Positions 7,276 through 16,412 of a stretch of 16,724 nucleotides of DNA are shown here, piece after piece (the stretch's first letter is position 1; every line of letters starts with the position of its first letter). Location: positions 1 through 16,724 of the forward strand of contig JBKBUN010000064.1 in assembly GCA_046289925.1 (NCBI GenBank), given 5' to 3'. Position numbers and translations under genes: made by a program. This DNA comes from Acidovorax_G sp046289925 (GTDB taxonomy: Bacteria; Pseudomonadota; Gammaproteobacteria; Burkholderiales; Burkholderiaceae_C). Below the pieces are notes generated by a model. The model saw only the letters and a program-made list of their open reading frames with translations. It did no database searches and was not told where the DNA came from.

Positions 7276-7311
7276 GGTCGGTCCTTCGGTTGAATGCGGT
7301 CTGCGATGCCG

Positions 7312-8378
7312 TCAAGCGGCTTTGGGTGGCACTGGCGCGGGTTGTTCTGCTATCAATTCAGTAGCTGCTTGTGCTTGACTTTGCTGGGCTGCAAGCAGAT
7401 TTCGTGCTGCAGTCGATGCAGCCACGCGCCCGGCGGCCACGTCCTGCTGCAACTGTGGCAACAGGGCACGCACGGACGGGTGCTGGCGAAACGCCTGCTT
7501 GAGTCCGGCGTCGATGCGCTCCCACATCCAGGCCAGGGCCTGCTGCTGGCGGCGGCTGGCCAGGCGGCCGTTGGCCGTCTGCAGGCGGCGAAACTCCGCC
7601 ACAGCGGCCCAGAAGCCGTCCACGCCCTGCCCATGCAGCGCGCTGATCTGCACCACCTTCGGATGCCACAGGCGGTCGTCGTGGTGCGCGTGTGCGGGGT
7701 TGCCATGCTGGCTGAGCAGGCGCAGGCTGGAGGTGATCTGCGCCTCAGCCCGCGTGGCCGCGTGCTGGTCGAGATCGGCCTTGTTGATCACCACCAGATC
7801 GGCAATCTCCATCACGCCCTTCTTGATGGCTTGCAGATCGTCGCCCGCGTTGGGCAGTTGCATGAGCACAAACATGTCGGTCATGCCCGCCACGGCGATC
7901 TCGGACTGGCCCACGCCCACGGTCTCGACCATCACCACGTCGTAGCCCGCGGCCTCGCAGACCAGCATGGCCTCGCGCGTCTTCTCGGCCACACCGCCCA
8001 GCGTGCCGCTGCTGGGGCTGGGCCGGATGTAGGCGTTTTCGTGCACCGAAAGGCGCTCCATGCGCGTCTTGTCGCCCAGGATGGAGCCGCCCGACACGGT
8101 GGACGAAGGATCGATGGTGAGCACCGCCACGCGGTGACCCAGACCGATCAGGTACAGGCCCAGCGCTTCAATGAAGGTGCTCTTGCCCACGCCGGGCACA
8201 CCGCTGATGCCCAAGCGGAAGGCCCGGCCTGTGTGCGGCAGCAGCGCTGTGAGAAGCGCGTCGGCCTGCGCCCGGTGGTCGGCGCGGGTGGATTCGAGCA
8301 GGGTGATGGCTTTGGCCATGGCGCGGCGTTGCACGCTGCCCGTGCCCTCGACCACCCCTTCGCGGATGGCCTCTGGCG

Positions 8379-8382
<4 letters not shown>
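7312..8382 (-). CDS. meaB: Methylmalonyl-CoA mutase-associated GTPase MeaB
   Basis: G3E-type GTPase that gates B12 loading and protects or reactivates methylmalonyl-CoA mutase. The Walker A motif is GVPGVGKST at 61-69. The DPSS of LTIDPSSTVSGGSILGDK, ETVGVGQSE and the NKAD base-recognition motif (VVINKADLD) follow in order. The start is taken as GTG at 8382, giving 356 aa: it overlaps the mutase stop by 4 nt (GTGA) and has AAGG 7 nt upstream. An upstream ATG at 8646 would lie deep inside the mutase gene. An internal ATG (residue 22) is possible but less coupled. The family-like part appears to end at about ARNLL. The last roughly 29 residues are an Ala/Gln-rich tail, most of it encoded by a copy of the interspersed hairpin repeat. 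Confidence 0.95.
7350..7398. repeat. Interspersed hairpin repeat, copy 2, inside the meaB reading frame
   Basis: CTAT-N7-GTAG followed by CTGCTTGTGCTTGA. The 17-base stretch TAGCTGCTTGTGCTTGA (7362-7378) is identical to copy 1. The distal arm is degenerate: CTGCTTG (7365-7371) still pairs with CAAGCAG (7392-7398). Translated on the minus strand, it encodes the meaB tail LLAAQQSQAQAATELIA. Confidence 0.85.
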
Positions 8383-10544
<2,162 letters not shown>

Positions 10545-10697
10545 GGCTGTCGGTACTCCGGGCTGGGCTGACACGGTCGGATGGCGACCCGAACCACCCG
10601 CGGTGCATGCCCCGTGGTGAATCGAGCAAGTGGCAGCAAGTTTACATCATTCATAATTATTGATTCAAAATATTGCCACTGGCTTACAATCCCTGTC
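10545..10697. promoter_or_regulatory. Divergent promoter region between the mutase operon and its GntR regulator
   Basis: An AT-rich island at about 10641-10690 stands out from GC-rich flanks. For the regulator (+), TACAAT at 10685-10690 is a good -10 box, with TTGATT at 10660-10665 as a -35 at a long 19-nt spacing. Initiation would then fall almost on the ATG at 10698. Palindromes suitable for a dimeric GntR protein are TTGA-T-TCAA (10660-10668) and ATAATTAT (10653-10660). No promoter for the mutase direction was clear enough to assign. The palindromes overlap the probable -35, which would fit autorepression. Confidence 0.5.
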
Positions 10698-11333
10698 ATG
10701 TCTGCCTTGCGTCTCACGCCCCGCGCCCTGTACGAGGAAGTTGCCGAGCAACTGCGCCAGCGCATCTTCCGCCGCGAACTGGAGCCCGGCAGTTGGATCG
10801 ACGAACTCAAGATTGCCGAGGAATTCGGCATCAGCCGCACGCCGCTGCGCGAGGCGCTGAAGGTGCTGGCCGCCGAAGGCCTGGTCACGATGAAGGTGCG
10901 CCGCGGTGCCTACGTGACCGAGATGAGCGAAAAAGACCTGCGCGACGTGTACCACCTGCTCTCGCTGCTCGAGAGCGACGCCGCTGGCGTGGTGGCCGAA
11001 CGCGCCACACCAGCGCAGCGCCAGCAACTGGCGGCGCTGCACGAAGAGCTGCGCGCTGCCGTGGGCGAACGCAATCGTTTCTTTGAGGTCAACGAGCGCT
11101 TTCACATGGCGCTACTGGAAATGGCCGACAACCGCTGGCGCAGCCAGATGGTGGCCGACCTGCGCAAGGTGATGAAGCTCAACCGGCACAACTCCCTGCT
11201 CAAGCAGGGCCGCATTGAGGACTCACTGCGCGAGCACGAGGCCATCATGCAGGCGCTGCTGGCAGGAGATGCACCGGCCACCATTGCAGCCATGCGCGCG
11301 CACTTCGCTCACGGCCTCGAAGCCGCGCACTGA
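10698..11333 (+). CDS. GntR-family transcriptional regulator with FCD domain
   Basis: This 211-aa DNA-binding regulator has a winged helix-turn-helix at about residues 8-73 (LYEEVAEQLRQRIF, IAEEFGISRTPLREALKVLA, GLVTMKVRRGAYV). An all-helical FCD ligand-binding domain follows at about 80-205. The FCD metal/ligand site is suggested by His136 (NERFHMALL), His180 (REHEAIMQAL) and His202. FadR/LldR-subfamily members sense organic acids or acyl-CoAs. Its divergent position next to the mutase operon makes control by propionate-pathway intermediates a reasonable inference. The ATG at 10698 is chosen because the HTH starts right after it; the in-frame ATG at 10581 adds a tail unlike the family. No Shine-Dalgarno sequence precedes the start, and a -10 box lies only 7 nt upstream of the ATG, so the mRNA may be leaderless. 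Confidence 0.93.
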   Translation: MSALRLTPRALYEEVAEQLRQRIFRRELEPGSWIDELKIAEEFGISRTPLREALKVLAAEGLVTMKVRRGAYVTEMSEKDLRDVYHLLSLLESDAAGVVAERATPAQRQQLAALHEELRAAVGERNRFFEVNERFHMALLEMADNRWRSQMVADLRKVMKLNRHNSLLKQGRIEDSLREHEAIMQALLAGDAPATIAAMRAHFAHGLEAAH

Positions 11334-11408
11334 CGCCGCGCGGCTGGGCCGCAGTCCACGACCATCGCACCGGCCAACGCGCCCGCAAGCACCGCGCAGG
11401 CCCACGCG

Positions 11409-11432
11409 AGGTCTGGCACAGCCGCAAGACCT
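11409..11432. terminator. Small inverted repeat between convergent gene ends
   Basis: AGGTCT (11409-11414) and AGACCT (11427-11432) form a 6-bp stem with a 12-nt loop in the 97-nt gap between the convergent GntR and CheX-like genes. It overlaps the stop codon of the latter (11431-11433). There is no T-run on either side, so a terminator role is weakly supported. Confidence 0.25.
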
Positions 11433-12135
11433 ACATGCCCAGCGACTTCAGCAGCGCGTCCATGTCCGGATCGCCCGCCGGCGCGGCAGCAGGGGCTGCG
11501 GGCGCTGCGGGGGCTGCGCCAGATTCAGCAGCCTCGGCAATCAGCTTGTCGGGGTCTGGCACTTCCTGGGGCTCAAAGTCGTAGAGTTTGATGAACTGGG
11601 TGCGGTCAATGGCCAGTTCCAGATAGAAGATATGGTTCGATCCGGTGTAGAACGACACGCGGCGCGCCTCGGGCTGGTCGAGGTTGGCGTCCACGCTCAG
11701 CATCACCTGCTTGTTCAGCACCAGCATCTTGGGCTGGTTCTGCGTGATATGGGTCTGCAGTTCGCGGCGCACCTTGCCGGTGAAGTCTCCGACCACCTGG
11801 TTCATGAGTTCGCCCATCACGTTGCTGACCTCGTCGGCCGTGAAAGACGTGGCGAGGTCTTCGCGCGACATGCCCATGTTGAGCAGGTAGTTTTCGTACA
11901 GCTCCATGGCCGCCTGGGCGGTGAAGTTGATGATCACCAGCCCGGAAAAGCCGCCGTCAAACAGCACGAAGCAGCCGATGTCGGGCTTCAAGCAGGTCTT
12001 GCTGATGCGCTGCACCATGCCGGAGTAGTGGATGGGTGTGTGCGTGGCCACCGTGAGCACCCGGGTGACGGAATTGCACAGGCTGATGAGCACATCTTCT
12101 GTGCCGAAGACAACATTGTTGGAAGTGGCCGTCAT
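11431..12135 (-). CDS. CheX-like (DUF3334-type) protein with a CheZ-like C-terminal tail
   Basis: This 234-aa protein resembles the family I recall as DUF3334, with no established function known to me. Residues 1-190 look like a compact alpha/beta domain. The helix EVSNVMGELMNQVVGDF contains E109-x2-N112-x3-G116, the ExxNxxxG signature that CheX and CheC phosphatases use to dephosphorylate CheY. An Ala/Pro/Gly-rich linker (about 204-221) leads to a C-terminal peptide, PDMDALLKSLGM. That peptide closely resembles the CheY-binding tail of E. coli CheZ (DQVDDLLDSLGF). The start at 12135 has AGGA 6 nt upstream; an in-frame ATG at 12177 lacks this. Inferred role: phosphatase or ligand of a CheY-like receiver. 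No chemotaxis gene is adjacent, so the partner is unknown. Confidence 0.8.
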   Translation of the reverse strand: MTATSNNVVFGTEDVLISLCNSVTRVLTVATHTPIHYSGMVQRISKTCLKPDIGCFVLFDGGFSGLVIINFTAQAAMELYENYLLNMGMSREDLATSFTADEVSNVMGELMNQVVGDFTGKVRRELQTHITQNQPKMLVLNKQVMLSVDANLDQPEARRVSFYTGSNHIFYLELAIDRTQFIKLYDFEPQEVPDPDKLIAEAAESGAAPAAPAAPAAAPAGDPDMDALLKSLGM

Positions 12136-12296
12136 GGTCGGTCCTGCAATCACGTAACGAAAAGTGCTCCATAGCATAGGGGACTACGACGCCTGGCAGG
12201 ACAAGGGCTTGCCCTTGCTGCCCGCAGCGCACGCACAAAGCACCGAATCTGTGCACGGCGCGCGACAACCAAGGTCCGCAGAGAGTGTCCAGCGTT

Positions 12297-12344
12297 TGGT
12301 ACGATGCAGTACCAGTTTGCCGTATGATGCCGGGCTGACCCGGC
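12297..12344 (+). promoter_or_regulatory. Operator-like repeat, -10 box and leader hairpin before the acyl-CoA ligase
   Basis: TGGTAC (12297-12302) and GTACCA (12309-12314) form a perfect inverted repeat with a 6-nt spacer. TATGAT (12323-12328) is a good -10 match, and the repeat covers its -35 zone, where no good -35 hexamer exists; this could be an activator or repressor site. Directly after it, GCCGGG-CTGA-CCCGGC (12329-12344) is a perfect 6-bp stem with a 4-nt loop at or just past the expected start point. The ligase ATG at 12411 has no obvious ribosome site. The rest of the 275-nt divergent gap (12136-12410) shows nothing further. Confidence 0.45.
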
Positions 12345-12410
12345 TTCCATGCCGCAGTTACCACGCCACCGCCCGCATCCGCAGGCGCTCCGATTGTCCG
12401 CTCGGCCCAG

Positions 12411-14267
12411 ATGACTGCACAGCCCCCCCTTCTGCCTGACTCCATTCAGACCTTGCCCCAACTCTGGCAGCACCGCGTTGCGCACACGCCAGACGCGCCC
12501 GCCTACAAGGCCTGGGATGCGACGGCCAGGCAATGGCGCACGCTGAGTTGGGCAGAAGCCGACATGCGCCGCCGCGCTTGGCGCCTGGCGGTGGCTGCCA
12601 CAGCACTGCCGCGCCAGTCGCGCATCGCCATCCTGTTGCCCAACGGGCTGGATGCGCTGTGCGCCGACCAGGCGACCCTGGCCGAGGCCTGCGTACCCGT
12701 GCCCCTGCACGCCATCGACAACCCAGGCAGTATTGCCTACATCCTGCAAGACTGTGAGGCGAGCATGCTCATCGTGGGCACCGCCGCACAGTGGGAGCAG
12801 ATCCGTGCAGTGGGCACGCCGCTGCCTGCGCTGCAGGCGGTGGTGGTCACGCAAGAGCCCGTGCATGCCAGCGCTGCGCCCTCCCCCCATACGCCACAGC
12901 TCTGGGCCCTGGCCGACTGGCTGCAGGCAGGCGCGGCCAACGCCCCCCCACAGGCCAACCTGCCTGTGACCGAACCCCAGCCAGAAGACCTGGCGGCCAT
13001 CGTCTACACCTCGGGCACGACGGGCAAACCCAAGGGCGTGATGCTCACGCACCACAACGTGGTGAGCGATGTACGCGCCGTGCTGGGGCGCGTGCAGCCT
13101 GTGGCGGGCGACGTGTTCCTCTCGTTCCTGCCGTTGTCGCACACTTTTGAGCGCACCGCGGGTTACTACCTGCCCATCGCCACAGGCAGCTGCGTGGCCT
13201 ACGCACGCTCGGTGGCGCAGTTGGCCGAAGACCTGCAGACCGTGCGCCCCACGGTGCTGATCTCCGTGCCGCGCATTTATGAACGCATTTACGCGAAGCT
13301 GCAGGAGCGCCTGGGCGGCGCGCTGTGGAAGCGGCAGCTTTTTGAAGCCGCGCAGCACAAGGGCTGGAAGCGCTTTTGCGCCCTGCAGGGCCTGCCTACG
13401 CCGACGCCGCAGGCCCCCATGGGCTTGATGGGCGCTCTGCCCTGGCCGCTGCTGCGCGCACTGGTGGCCCGGCCGCTGCTGGCCCAACTGGGCGGGCGCG
13501 TGCGCGTGGCCGTGAGTGGCGGCGCGGCGCTGTCCCCGACCATCGCACGCTGTTTTCTGGGCCTGGGCCTGCCGCTGGTGCAAGGCTACGGCATGACCGA
13601 AACCGCCCCCGTGGTGGCAGTGAACGCACTGGACGACAACCACCCGGCCACTGTGGGCCGCCCGCTGCCTGGCATCGAAGTGCGCCTGGGCGATCTGGAC
13701 GAACTGCAGATCCGCGGCCCGGTGGTGATGAAGGGCTACTGGAGACGGCCCGAGGATACGGCCCGCATCCTGTCGGCCGATGGCTGGCTCTCGACCGGCG
13801 ACCAAGCCGACCTGACGGGCGGGCGCATCCGCATCAAGGGACGGATCAAGGAGATCATCGTCACCTCGACGGGCGAGAAAGTACCTCCTGCCGATCTGGA
13901 ACTGGCGCTGCAAGCCGACCCGCTGCTTGCGCAGACCTTCGTGATCGGCGAGCACAAGCCCTTCATCGCCTGCATTGCAGTGGTGGCGCCCGACGAATGG
14001 AAGCGCCTGGCCGCCGACCTGGGCCTGCCCGATGGCGACGACGCGAGCCTGAACCACCCGGCCGTGCACCGGGCGGTGCTTGCGCGCATCGAAAAGCTCA
14101 CTGCCCACTTTGCGCGCTATGCGGTGCCACGGGCGGTGTACCTCACGCGCGAGGCCTGGACCATCGAAAACGCCCTGCTCACGCCCACGCTCAAGCTCAA
14201 GCGCCTGAACCTGCTTGCGCACTTTGCGCCAGCCATCGAGGCCATCTACCGCAAGCCCGGCGGCTGA
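12411..14267 (+). CDS. Long-chain fatty-acid CoA ligase (AMP-binding, FadD-like)
   Basis: Activates a carboxylic acid to its acyl-CoA through an acyl-adenylate. Motifs of the ANL superfamily appear in order: YTSGTTGKPKGVMLTH at 199-214 (phosphate loop), GYGMTETAPVV at about 392-402, STGDQADL at about 460-467 and RIKGRIKEIIVTSTGEKVPP at about 473-492. The overall layout and 618-aa length are like the long-chain (FAA1/FadD15-like) branch, and PNGLDALCADQATL fits the N-terminal half. Exact substrate cannot be read from the sequence. A link to odd-chain or propionate metabolism next door is possible, because odd-chain fatty acids end as propionyl-CoA, but this is inference. No Shine-Dalgarno sequence is evident before the ATG. 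A MITE-like element starts 27 nt after the stop. Confidence 0.93.
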   Translation: MTAQPPLLPDSIQTLPQLWQHRVAHTPDAPAYKAWDATARQWRTLSWAEADMRRRAWRLAVAATALPRQSRIAILLPNGLDALCADQATLAEACVPVPLHAIDNPGSIAYILQDCEASMLIVGTAAQWEQIRAVGTPLPALQAVVVTQEPVHASAAPSPHTPQLWALADWLQAGAANAPPQANLPVTEPQPEDLAAIVYTSGTTGKPKGVMLTHHNVVSDVRAVLGRVQPVAGDVFLSFLPLSHTFERTAGYYLPIATGSCVAYARSVAQLAEDLQTVRPTVLISVPRIYERIYAKLQERLGGALWKRQLFEAAQHKGWKRFCALQGLPTPTPQAPMGLMGALPWPLLRALVARPLLAQLGGRVRVAVSGGAALSPTIARCFLGLGLPLVQGYGMTETAPVVAVNALDDNHPATVGRPLPGIEVRLGDLDELQIRGPVVMKGYWRRPEDTARILSADGWLSTGDQADLTGGRIRIKGRIKEIIVTSTGEKVPPADLELALQADPLLAQTFVIGEHKPFIACIAVVAPDEWKRLAADLGLPDGDDASLNHPAVHRAVLARIEKLTAHFARYAVPRAVYLTREAWTIENALLTPTLKLKRLNLLAHFAPAIEAIYRKPGG

Positions 14268-14294
14268 CGCGGAAGCGGCCCACTGCGGTTTCTA

Positions 14295-14469
14295 GGAGCC
14301 TGTCGGGCTTGGGGCGTCGAAAGCGTACATGAGCCTCAGCAAGAACAGTTTTCGCCGTGTTGGCAGCCCCATAGCGGGGGCTATGGAGCCCCAAGACGGT
14401 GAACAATGGACCGCTGCGGCCCATGGGCCATTGGCATGCAGCCGACGATTCCCAAGTCCGCCAGGCTCC
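14295..14469. mobile_element. MITE-like element, 175 bp, with 19-bp terminal inverted repeats
   Basis: The left end GGAGCCTGTCGGGCTTGGG (14295-14313) matches the reverse complement of the right end (14451-14469) at 17 of 19 positions. The centre is strongly structured. CCATAGC-GGGG-GCTATGG (14369-14386) sits inside a larger stem in which TTCGCCGT and TTGG (14351-14362) pair with CCAA and ACGGTGAA (14391-14403). CAATGG (14404-14409)/CCATTG (14428-14433) and the palindrome GGCCCATGGGCC (14418-14429) follow. No transposase fits and no target-site duplication is evident. It fills most of the 250-nt gap between two convergent genes and may also end transcription from both. The 1-40 copy confirms it is repeated. 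Confidence 0.8.
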
Positions 14470-14517
14470 GAGGTGCGGCAGCCCCGACCCTGCTGAGTCG
14501 CCGCAGCTGCCCCACGC

Positions 14518-15693
14518 TCAAGCCAGCGCCGCGGTGCCGGGCACCGGCTGCTGGGCCTGCGCAGCAGCATCGCTGCGGTACACGCAACCGAAGCGGTTGT
14601 CCAGAAAATCGGTCAAAGCCACCTGCTCTTGCCCCACAAAGCCCGCCTGTGGCAGGCGGCCCTGCACCATCAGATCGAGCGCTGCACAGATGCCTGCCGC
14701 CGTGGTGCGCTGGATGGCGCTGAGCGTATGCCCGGCCAGCGTGGTGCCCAGAATGCGCGCCGCGTGTGACTCTTCCACCAGCCGACCGCCGCGCAGCCCG
14801 GTGGCGCTGGCAAAGACCACGATCACATCCTGCGCAGTGCTTGGGATCGCAGTTTCGAAAATGTCTTTGAGCAGGTCGCGTCGCTGGCGCAAGCGCAAGT
14901 CGTTGAGCAGCAGGCGCAGCACCGCGCAGTGCCCCGGGTAGCGGATGGACTTGTAGTCCACCTGCCGGGCGCGTCCAGCCAGGGTGTCGGTCAGCGTGCC
15001 CAGCCCGCCAGAGGTGTTGAAGGCCTCGTACTCCACGCCGTCAAGCGCAAAGGTTTCGAGACCTTCCAGCGGGGCCACCAGGGTTCGCTCGCCATCCACG
15101 ATGGCCTCGCAGGGGTTGCAGTATTCGTTGATCAGACCCTCGGTGCTCCAGGTCAGGTTGTAGCGCAGCGCGCCCTGCGGATAGCGCGGCAAGGCTCCTA
15201 CGCGCATGCGCAGGGTGTGCAGCGAGTCAAACCGGGTGGCCAGCGCATGGCCTACGATGCCGATGAAGCCGGGGGCCAGGCCGCACTGGGGCATGAGCAC
15301 GCTGCGCGCACCGCCGGCCAGGCGGCGAATCGCCTGCGTGCTGCGCACGTCTTCGGTCAAGTCGAAGTAATGCACGCCTTCGGCCGCACACCAGGTGGCC
15401 ACTTCTACCGCGCAATGAAACGGCAGCGCATTCAGCACGGCAAAGCTGCCGGCCATGGCCGCCTGCAGGTGCGCGGCGTCCGGCGTGTGCACCGCGATCA
15501 CGCCCAGCGCGGCCAGTTCGGCCACACGGGCCGGATCGCGGTCGGCCACGCGCACGGTGTAGTCGCCGCAGCCGTGCAGCATCAGCGCCATGGCCAGGCC
15601 GATCTGGCCCCCACCCAGGATGGTGATGGGCAAGCGCCGACCATAGGTGGGCGTGGCGGGGGTCAGCGCGGTGGTGGGAATGGGGGCGTTCAT
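14518..15693 (-). CDS. Saccharopine-dehydrogenase-family enzyme, probably lysine 6-dehydrogenase-like
   Basis: A 391-aa NAD(P)-dependent oxidoreductase. The N-terminal Rossmann fold has ITILGGGQIGLAMAL (GGGQIG at 27-32). Asp51 at the end of the second strand (VRVADRDP) suggests NAD+ rather than NADP+. Later blocks, GLAPGF (138-143), EYEAFNTSGG (221-230) and YKSIRYPGH (247-255), recall lysine 6-dehydrogenases, which oxidise the epsilon-amino group of lysine. Carboxynorspermidine synthase and saccharopine reductase share the fold, so the substrate is not certain. The start at 15693 is firm: GAGGAG lies 6 nt upstream, whereas longer in-frame versions run into the divergent regulator. The Lrp/AsnC gene opposite fits amino-acid-responsive control. 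Confidence 0.85.
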   Translation of the reverse strand: MNAPIPTTALTPATPTYGRRLPITILGGGQIGLAMALMLHGCGDYTVRVADRDPARVAELAALGVIAVHTPDAAHLQAAMAGSFAVLNALPFHCAVEVATWCAAEGVHYFDLTEDVRSTQAIRRLAGGARSVLMPQCGLAPGFIGIVGHALATRFDSLHTLRMRVGALPRYPQGALRYNLTWSTEGLINEYCNPCEAIVDGERTLVAPLEGLETFALDGVEYEAFNTSGGLGTLTDTLAGRARQVDYKSIRYPGHCAVLRLLLNDLRLRQRRDLLKDIFETAIPSTAQDVIVVFASATGLRGGRLVEESHAARILGTTLAGHTLSAIQRTTAAGICAALDLMVQGRLPQAGFVGQEQVALTDFLDNRFGCVYRSDAAAQAQQPVPGTAALA

Positions 15694-15785
15694 GGCTATC
15701 TCCTCGGCATCTGAAAGGCGGTGGTCATCGCAGCACCTGCACAGGCGCTTGGCCTGCGCGCTGGATGCACCGATGCTAGGGCTGG

Positions 15786-15842
15786 ACAATGTCATTGTGT
15801 AGCCATCAATGCGTCGAAAAAATGCATTGATATCGCCATAAT
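15786..15842. promoter_or_regulatory. Two palindromes in the lysine-dehydrogenase/Lrp divergent region
   Basis: ACAAT-GTC-ATTGT (15786-15798) is a perfect 13-bp palindrome. ATCAATGC (15805-15812) and GCATTGAT (15824-15831) form a perfect 8-bp inverted repeat with an 11-nt spacer. Their centres are about 26 bp apart, so two dimers on different helical faces or a looped octamer could bind, as is common for Lrp/AsnC proteins. CATAAT at 15837-15842 is a possible -10 for the Lrp gene. No convincing promoter was found in the dehydrogenase direction. Binding by the adjacent regulator is inference. Confidence 0.55.
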
Positions 15843-15875
15843 GACGAACAATTCTGCCGCTCTGCACACAACCCC

Positions 15876-16331
15876 ATGGACGCCCCCAGCCTGGACGACA
15901 CCGACCGCCACTTGCTCGCCTTGTTGCAGGCCAATGCCCGCGAAGGTACGGCGCAGCTTGCGCGCCGCTTGGGGCTGGCACGCACCACCGTAGTGGCGCG
16001 CATTGCGCGGCTGGAGCGGCAAGGCATCATTGCCGGCTACGGCGTGCGCATGGGCGCGCGCATGGACCAGGGCACGGTGCGGGCCTGGTGCTCGCTGAGC
16101 GTGCTGCCACGCACGGCCCCAATGGTGCTGCGCGCGCTCGACGCCATGCCCGAAGTCGAGGAAGTCTCGGCCGTCAGCGGCGCGTTCGACTACCTGGTGT
16201 TCTTGCGCTGCGCCTCTCACGAGCAACTCGATGCGCTGCTCGACCGCGTGGGCCAGATCGAGGGCGTGCACAAGACGCAGACCAGCATCGTGCTCAGCCG
16301 CAAGATCGACCGGCGCAGCGTGGCGGCCTGA
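15876..16331 (+). CDS. Lrp/AsnC-family transcriptional regulator
   Basis: A 151-aa regulator of normal length for the family. The helix-turn-helix lies at about residues 6-52 (LDDTDRHLLALLQANAREGTA, LARRLGLARTTVVARIARLERQGII). The RAM ligand-binding domain lies at about 67-147 (VSAVSGAFDYLVFL, QIEGVHKTQTSIVLSRKID). These proteins form octamers or larger discs and usually sense an amino acid. Divergent placement next to the lysine-dehydrogenase-like gene suggests it controls that gene, with lysine or a relative as effector (inference). No Shine-Dalgarno sequence is evident before the ATG at 15876, but the HTH begins right after it, and no better in-frame start is visible. Confidence 0.94.
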   Translation: MDAPSLDDTDRHLLALLQANAREGTAQLARRLGLARTTVVARIARLERQGIIAGYGVRMGARMDQGTVRAWCSLSVLPRTAPMVLRALDAMPEVEEVSAVSGAFDYLVFLRCASHEQLDALLDRVGQIEGVHKTQTSIVLSRKIDRRSVAA

Positions 16332-16351
16332 GGCTGCCCAACACCCAAACA

Positions 16352-16399
16352 CTATTTTTTTGATAGCTGCTCGTGCTTGGATGTAAAGCACGAGCAGCC
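16352..16399. repeat. Interspersed hairpin repeat, copy 3
   Basis: CTAT-N7-ATAG (16352-16366) runs into GCTGCTCGTGCTT (16366-16378), which pairs perfectly with AAGCACGAGCAGC (16386-16398) across a 7-nt loop. It differs from copy 1 in the stem by a paired T:A to C:G change (16372 with 16392). It lies 21 nt past the Lrp gene stop. The T-run is upstream of the stem, the wrong side for terminating the Lrp transcript. Confidence 0.9.
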
Positions 16400-16412
16400 A
16401 ATGGGGCCTCAG

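Noticed and set aside
10545..10574. GTG start of the mutase at 10574
   Set aside because: It has no convincing ribosome site and adds 10 residues beyond the usual family start; the ATG at 10544 has GGAG upstream.
10545..10697. Cobalamin riboswitch in front of the B12-dependent mutase
   Set aside because: The leader is only about 150 nt and shows no B12-box-like sequence or multi-stem layout.
12150..14222. 690-aa minus-strand open frame opposite the acyl-CoA ligase
   Set aside because: Composition is typical of a reverse-strand shadow (His, Gln, Arg, Gly) with no recognisable domain, whereas the plus strand encodes all ANL motifs.
14270..14475. Target-site duplication flanking the MITE-like element
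   Set aside because: The bases outside the two ends (TTTCTA and GAGGTG) do not match; either it has decayed or the boundaries differ slightly.
14292..14570. 92-aa minus-strand open frame across the MITE-like element as a gene
   Set aside because: It spans the inverted repeats and the end of the neighbouring gene, has no ribosome site, and reads as translated repeat sequence.
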